From contig LGRX02030564.1 in assembly GCA_001247695.2 (NCBI GenBank), forward strand, positions 1 through 64,000: a DNA stretch of 64,000 nt, written 5' to 3'. Under the pieces are notes generated by a model. The model was given only the letters and a program-made list of their open reading frames with translations. It was not told the origin of the DNA and made no database searches. The translations under genes and the position numbers were made by a program. Positions within the stretch are counted from its first letter, which is position 1. The number at the start of each line of letters is the position of its first letter. Origin of the DNA: Cymbomonas tetramitiformis. Lineage: Eukaryota > Chlorophyta > Pyramimonadophyceae > Pyramimonadales > Pyramimonadaceae. Shown in pieces: positions 59,442 through 64,000 of this stretch.

Positions 59442-62400
59442 TTCATCGCTCTCCACCGAGGGGAGGCCGTCACCTTCCACGAGCTCGATACCCGCAAGGG
59501 CCGCCAGGGTCTGGTAGCTCTGCTCGTCCTCACAGGTGGCAAGAGCCAAGACCTCCTCGGAGAACTCCTCTGGGACGCCATCCACCGAGGAGATGTCCTC
59601 CTGCTGCTCGATGGCCCAAACGACGGCGGCTACAAACCCAGGGGAGTTCGCCAGTCGAGCGGGTGCATTGGCCCTCCACTCCTTGAGTTTAGCCTCGTCC
59701 GTACAGTTACGGACGATGTGCTCCGCAGAGCCGCAGGCGAAGCACCGGCGGACTTTCGGAGCGTCGGGGCGAGAGAGGCCAGGTGGTGGTGGCAATGGGG
59801 TCACTGCCGCGGCGACGGTGGTGGCGGGCCCATTCTCCAGCATGGCAAGCGCTGGGCGGTTCGAAGATGGGGTACGCCTGAAGAAGGGGGTGCGAGGTGA
59901 TGGATTGGCGAAGGAGACGGTACGGGGAGGACGGTCTTGAGAGCGCCTCTGAGCCGCCTCCGTGTCGATGTCACTCTCCACCTCCTCAGCGACTTCCCGA
60001 ATCTTCAGCAGGGCGTTGTGGGTGCCTGGGATATCGCCAGCAACGGCCTTCCTTTCCCACTCTTCTGGCTTGGAGACATCCAAGTGGATGGCTCTCAAGC
60101 GTCGCATCACCTTGGGTGCATATTTCAACCCTCGGCGGTACGTGGAGAGCATCGACAGGTTGGTCATCTCCACGCAATTGGGGACTCTGCCGGCCAGGAA
60201 GTTGACGGAGGCCATGCGGGTCTCCAATCGCGAGAAATACTCCGCCGCGGTCTCGCTCGTCGCCTGCTTCAGGGCAATGGCCTCGCCATGTGCGTTCTCC
60301 AGGTAGGCCTGCGTCAGGGAGCACACTGCCAGATCGCTGAAGAACACATCCAGCTCCCCGTAGCGTTGGTGCCAGGCCTGCTCGGACCCGAAGGTCCCTG
60401 CCGCGCGCTCCAAGTACTTCCTCTGTTGGTCTTGAAGAGTGTGCTCCTTGAAACTCCAAAGAAGGCTTGACACACTCGCCTGGTACGCTGATACAGACGG
60501 CGTACAGCTGGGAGTGGTCAATGCCTCGATCACGATGGCCTCTTGGAATACCTTCCGCACCATGTTGGAGTAGTTCTCCAACTGCGTCAGGAGGCTCTCC
60601 TTGTCGGCCGATTTAGTGTCGGACGCGGAGCGGGGGAACCTGGTCACGCTCTTGACCAGCTTTAGCACCATCTCCTTGGTCGTGTGCTCCAGACGGACCT
60701 CATCTGAGGATGCTCGCAGATTAGTGCCCTGCGGCAACCGAACGATGCCTGGTACAAAGGGGGTGGCGCTGGGAGAGAGCACGGGGTTCGCAGCGGCGGC
60801 AGGGTGAACGGGGTTCGCGGCAGAGTGAACGGGGTTTGCGGCGGTGGAGTGGGGGAAACGGGCTGGAGGTGGTGGTCCCGGGGCATGCGCGGGCGGGAGC
60901 GCAGGCGCGGGATTTGTGGGGACTGCGGTCGGAGTGGGCGGTAATGCAGGGGCTGATGGTGGTGCAGGGAGTGGAAGAGGTGTATGAAAGGGCAGGGGTG
61001 TGGATGGTTGTGCGGCCACCACGCTCATGCTCCGGTACCAATCGGAGTTGCTGACCTCCGACCACGCGGCGAGCCCGTCCTGATCGAAGTTCTGCATCTC
61101 CGACTCCCGCGCAGTGGCAGGGATCCACTCCCACACTGGCTGCCCCATGCTCGTAGACCGCACATTGGCCGCGGCTGGGTCCCCCATTGCCATATCCATG
61201 ACCTCGCGATCAACCATGAGAACCCAGGTCTCCACACGAGGGTTGGTAAGTGGTAGGGGTGCATGGTGTAGGCGGCCTCCCATACGCGCATATGCGGTCA
61301 GCGGCGCTCCCAGCAGGTGCATGATCCTGAACAAGATGGCGTCGCCCTGCACCCCAGCCCGGCGGCGTTCATCCCATGGCAGGGAGACGGTTGCCGCGCC
61401 TCGCACCCCCGCTGACTGGTGCACCCACAATGAGCCACCATCGTGGGTGACGAAGAGGGCTCTGACCTCTGGGTACTGAGGGTAGGAGGGCTCTGGTGCG
61501 GGGTCGTCAGGGGGATCTTGAGGTGGATCACTGGGGGGCCCTGGTGGCGAATCGCTTGAACTGGAGTCTCTGGGCTCTGAGTCGGGGTCGCCACCGCCGT
61601 GTACCACCGTCTCCATCGACTGCCGCCGGCGGGCCACCATCATGTTGTGGGGATTTGGCCGACCCTGAATGGGGGGTTCGGCGGGAGCGGCCTCAGCAAC
61701 GGTCTGAGGCACTGGGGGGGTTACGTTGGCGGCGACGTCTGCCTCGCGTGGATGGTCCGCCGTCAGGCCCCCCTGTGCGCTGCTCTGAGGGTCGCCTGGT
61801 GGAGAGGCTCCTGCAGATGTCGTCGCGCCAGGCAGGGCGAGTCCTCTCGAAAGCACCGCGGGGATGTCCAGGGCTTGTACTGCCGCTAGGACTTCTCTGC
61901 GAATGTGCTCGCTTCGGCTGCTCGCGTCCGAGTCGGAGCCGGACCTATGGGCGGCCCTCCGCCTGCGCTCAGCCCGTGCCTGCGTGCTGCGGCTGCCTCT
62001 GGTCCCCGTGCTGGTGCGGCTGATGTCCGTGCCGGAGTCGGGGTCAGAGTGGTCAGGTGCGTGGCTTAGACCTGGGAGATGCTTGCCATGTGTCGCAGGG
62101 CCCGAGGATACTCTTCGGGAACGCCGACGCCGGCGGTTCTCTGAGGTTGCTGCCACCGCAGGAAGGTGACGCACCAAAAGCTGGGTCCCGCCCGAGACGC
62201 TCTGCTGAGCTCCACTGTCAAGGGGTATCTGCAGAGGGTCCGGCAGGGGTGCGGCACCGATGCTGACGAAGTGTTGCAGCGATGAGAGGTCCGCGCCTGA
62301 GTCATGAAGCGCGGAGGTGGCTGGTGCCAGCTGGTGGGGCTGCTGTAGTCGATGCTGCGGCAGTTGCGGCGGCTGAGGCTGCTGTTGCTGCTGTTGCTGC

Positions 62401-62855
62401 TGCTGTTGCTGCTGTAACTGCTGCTGCTGCTGCTGCTGTAACTGCTGCTGCATCGGTTCCAGTGGCTGCTGCTGAAGCCACTGCTGTTGTTGCTGCTGGT
62501 ACGCGAGCCACTGCTGCTGCTGCTGCAGCTGTTGTTGGAACGGTGTGGGATATGCGCCCACGGGGTGATGGGTTCCCAGTGTGAACGGCACTGGTGACAC
62601 TCCCCCAGCGAGGGGCGCTGATTGGGGCAATACCCAATTGACACCGTTCCATACAGCCTGTGCGGGGGTGCCATCCGGCATAGTATAAGGGCGGGGCACC
62701 GCTGTGTAAGGCATGGTGGTGCCTGGATGTGGAATGGGGTGAGCGGAAGCGTATGCGGTGGGCGATGGGAAGGTCATGGGGGAGAACAGTGTGTGGTGTA
62801 GCTGCTCTGCGCTGATACCCATGCTGGAAAATGCTTCTGATGTCTGCTGTGACAT
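59439..62855 (-). CDS. gag: Retrotransposon Gag with CCHC zinc knuckle
   Basis: 1,138 residues from ATG at 62,855 (MSQQTSEAFSSMGISAEQLH). The N-terminal third is Pro/Gln-rich with long Gln runs (about 62,370-62,530). The middle is Ser/Pro/Arg-rich. The helical capsid-like part (about residues 740-1,000; QLENYSNMVRKVFQEAIVIE, HGEAIALKQATSETAAEYFS) precedes a C-terminal CCHC knuckle CFACGSAEHIVRNC (C-x2-C-x4-H-x4-C) that binds RNA. The protein should form the particle that packages element RNA. It ends with UGA, and the same frame continues into pol. Gag is unusually large for this class. Confidence 0.88.
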   Translation of the reverse strand: MSQQTSEAFSSMGISAEQLHHTLFSPMTFPSPTAYASAHPIPHPGTTMPYTAVPRPYTMPDGTPAQAVWNGVNWVLPQSAPLAGGVSPVPFTLGTHHPVGAYPTPFQQQLQQQQQWLAYQQQQQQWLQQQPLEPMQQQLQQQQQQQLQQQQQQQQQQQQPQPPQLPQHRLQQPHQLAPATSALHDSGADLSSLQHFVSIGAAPLPDPLQIPLDSGAQQSVSGGTQLLVRHLPAVAATSENRRRRRSRRVSSGPATHGKHLPGLSHAPDHSDPDSGTDISRTSTGTRGSRSTQARAERRRRAAHRSGSDSDASSRSEHIRREVLAAVQALDIPAVLSRGLALPGATTSAGASPPGDPQSSAQGGLTADHPREADVAANVTPPVPQTVAEAAPAEPPIQGRPNPHNMMVARRRQSMETVVHGGGDPDSEPRDSSSSDSPPGPPSDPPQDPPDDPAPEPSYPQYPEVRALFVTHDGGSLWVHQSAGVRGAATVSLPWDERRRAGVQGDAILFRIMHLLGAPLTAYARMGGRLHHAPLPLTNPRVETWVLMVDREVMDMAMGDPAAANVRSTSMGQPVWEWIPATARESEMQNFDQDGLAAWSEVSNSDWYRSMSVVAAQPSTPLPFHTPLPLPAPPSAPALPPTPTAVPTNPAPALPPAHAPGPPPPARFPHSTAANPVHSAANPVHPAAAANPVLSPSATPFVPGIVRLPQGTNLRASSDEVRLEHTTKEMVLKLVKSVTRFPRSASDTKSADKESLLTQLENYSNMVRKVFQEAIVIEALTTPSCTPSVSAYQASVSSLLWSFKEHTLQDQQRKYLERAAGTFGSEQAWHQRYGELDVFFSDLAVCSLTQAYLENAHGEAIALKQATSETAAEYFSRLETRMASVNFLAGRVPNCVEMTNLSMLSTYRRGLKYAPKVMRRLRAIHLDVSKPEEWERKAVAGDIPGTHNALLKIREVAEEVESDIDTEAAQRRSQDRPPRTVSFANPSPRTPFFRRTPSSNRPALAMLENGPATTVAAAVTPLPPPPGLSRPDAPKVRRCFACGSAEHIVRNCTDEAKLKEWRANAPARLANSPGFVAAVVWAIEQQEDISSVDGVPEEFSEEVLALATCEDEQSYQTLAALAGIELVEGDGLPSVESDE

Positions 62856-63712
62856 TCTGACTGCTGAGCTGGTTGGGTTCAAAGACTGGTTGTGGCAATA
62901 GCCACAGGTGAGCAAAAGTAGTGAGTGCTCGCCTTTTTATTTAATCAGTCTCGTCCTCGTCGATGTCACTCGCTGGAGGCGAAGGAGCGGGGCTTCCAGG
63001 TGGAGATGGGGGAACCCAGTCAGCGCCAAGGAGGACCCAAGGGGGGGCGTCGATCACTTGTATTGCCTGGAGATGCCACACGTGGTCGTAATGTACTGGT
63101 GGGATAGCCAGCGTGACTTTGCCCAGGCGTTCGAGGACCGCTCCAAGGACCGCTCTGTCAGAAACGTCCCAGAACTGCTGAAAGCGCTTTTGGGTGGAGC
63201 TTTCCCCGCTGCTGATGGCCGTGAGGGCGGTATCAGGGGTTTCTAGGCTGATCTATGGGGTCTAAGGAAGGGGTTTTTGGTGGTGGGGGCTACTGGGAGA
63301 GGTTTTGGGGTAAGCTGGAAACTGTCAAAAACGGCTATTTTGGGCTGTTTTGAGCGGTTTTTCGCCATTTTGGGGCTCTGAAAGGTAAGCTATGTGGTTT
63401 TCCTGGCTACTATAAACCGGGGAAACCCTTTAGGGTGCTCTCTGACGGTTGTTTGTAGCCTGGGGCAGACTTGGAACTTAAGATCGGAAAACCAATCTTG
63501 ACGAACGAGAGCCTGGTTGGCCCCCCAGTGTTAAGGAGACGTTATGCTGATATTTGGTAACTTTTGGAAGCAGAATACGAGTTCCTTCTTTGAAAAAAAA
63601 TAGTATTTCTGACGTAAAAATTGCGCATAGTTTCCCAAAAGTACGGCTCTCCCCCTTCAGTATAACGCAAGTTACAGTGTGGCCGTGGCTGAACGCGCGG
63701 AGGTGTTCAGGC
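62856..63712 (-). other. Retrotransposon 5' leader
   Basis: About 860 bases between the primer-binding site and the gag start. No open frame in gag orientation is convincing. It presumably holds packaging and translation-control sequences. Forward-strand frames here are shadows. Confidence 0.5.
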
Positions 63713-63730
63713 AACGCTCATTGATACCAA
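63713..63730 (-). promoter_or_regulatory. Primer-binding site for initiator methionine tRNA
   Basis: Two bases after the 5' LTR, the minus strand reads TGGTATCAATGAGC, whose first eight bases equal the common initiator-Met primer site TGGTATCA. The following bases (ATGAGC) resemble the usual GAGC with a 2-base insertion. Confidence 0.75.
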
Positions 63731-63731
63731 T

Positions 63732-64000
63732 TGTGCCAGGGGCACGACGACAGATGCTCGGAGATATGTTTTTGATTGAACGTGCAAAGGTACACAATTC
63801 GGGTTTTATAATATACTGGATCAGGGCCAGATTGAGGTACAAACGATAATTCGGTTCCGAGTTCTGAAGGCTAAACACTTCTCAAGTGCTCCACTTATTC
63901 ACTCGTCACTCAGGTTGCAAGGTCAACCTCTTGACGGCCGATGTCACACTTCGGCTCAACGTTCAATTCCCGATCCGATCTCATTTCTAATTCCGATTCG
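63732..64000 (-). repeat. 5' LTR, incomplete at the window edge
   Basis: About 269 bases identical or nearly so to 26,813-27,081, starting TGTGCC on the plus strand. The remaining approximately 420 bases lie outside the window. The near identity of the two LTRs suggests a recent retrotransposition. Confidence 0.92.

Larger units (their letters stand above)
26813..63731 (-). mobile_element. Ty3/gypsy-type LTR retrotransposon (3' LTR through 5' leader), interrupted by a Polinton
   Basis: The element runs right to left: part of the 5' LTR (from 63,732), primer-binding site, gag, an in-frame UGA, pol, polypurine tract and 3' LTR. Pol has the order protease, RT, RNase H, integrase and chromodomain, typical of Ty3/gypsy chromoviruses. 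Without the 24-kb insertion the internal part would be about 12 kb, unusually long because of a large gag and two methyltransferase-like domains. The right LTR extends beyond the window, so the outer target duplication cannot be checked. Confidence 0.92.

Noticed and set aside
59536..62584. Many forward-strand ORFs opposite gag, including an Ala/Val-rich one
   Set aside because: They are antisense shadows of the GC- and Gln-rich gag. The Ala run mirrors the CAG/CTG repeats.
26813..63731. Interpreting the whole right part as one giant virus fragment
   Set aside because: The two LTRs, primer site, polypurine tract and gag-pol clearly define a retrotransposon. Only 33,972-58,130 is virus-like.

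Overview
The window is eukaryotic nuclear DNA, most likely from a repeat-rich unicellular alga or another protist. The evidence is spliced genes with GT-AG introns, an LTR retrotransposon with an initiator-Met-type primer site, satellites and nested mobile elements. The species cannot be named from sequence alone. A green-algal host is only an inference, from the large Ty3-type retrotransposon carrying methyltransferase domains.

Left part (1-26,812). A fragmentary spliced minus-strand gene for a cysteine-rich, multi-pass membrane protein lies at about 420-3,450. It is followed by a 38-bp minisatellite, a 1,047-bp tandem repeat, an unrecognised minus-strand gene (about 7,083-8,163), a 337-bp direct repeat and a cluster of short palindromes. 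From about 10,040 to 15,850, and again at 24,057-26,570, there are four related non-coding repeat units, one split by a 457-bp foldback element. Between units 3 and 4 lie a 5'-truncated PIF1-helicase/ubiquitin-protease fusion, a 231-bp satellite and a cleanly spliced seven-exon gene of unknown function.

Right part (26,813-64,000). A Ty3/gypsy-type LTR retrotransposon on the minus strand fills this part. It has a 692-bp 3' LTR (26,813-27,504), polypurine tract, pol, gag, primer-binding site and the start of the 5' LTR (from 63,732). Gag and pol share one frame, separated by a single UGA followed at once by a GC hairpin. Besides protease, RT, RNase H, integrase and chromodomain, pol carries two DNA-methyltransferase-like domains: a Dam-like one (NPPY) and a C-terminal cytosine-C5-like one (SPPC).

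The main discovery is inside pol. A 24,159-bp Polinton/Polinton-like virus (33,972-58,130) sits in the pol reading frame with 156-bp terminal inverted repeats (3 mismatches) and a 6-bp target duplication CTCAGG. It encodes double-jelly-roll major capsid protein, penton-type minor capsid protein, packaging ATPase, protein-primed DNA polymerase B, RVE integrase, a primase-helicase, a class-3-type lipase, a retropepsin-like aspartic protease, three fibre-like proteins with a shared N-terminus, a SET methyltransferase, a cytosine-C5-type methyltransferase, an N6/N4-type methyltransferase and small unknown proteins. All main frames are open, so it is recent or still active. Its C5-type methyltransferase is clearly homologous to the C-terminal domain of the retrotransposon in which it sits, which suggests gene exchange between a DNA virus and a retroelement. 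A 49-bp palindromic element occurs nine times, always at gene boundaries or near the termini, and TATA/TAGTATA-like boxes lie just before most start codons. Together these look like the element's own transcription-control system.
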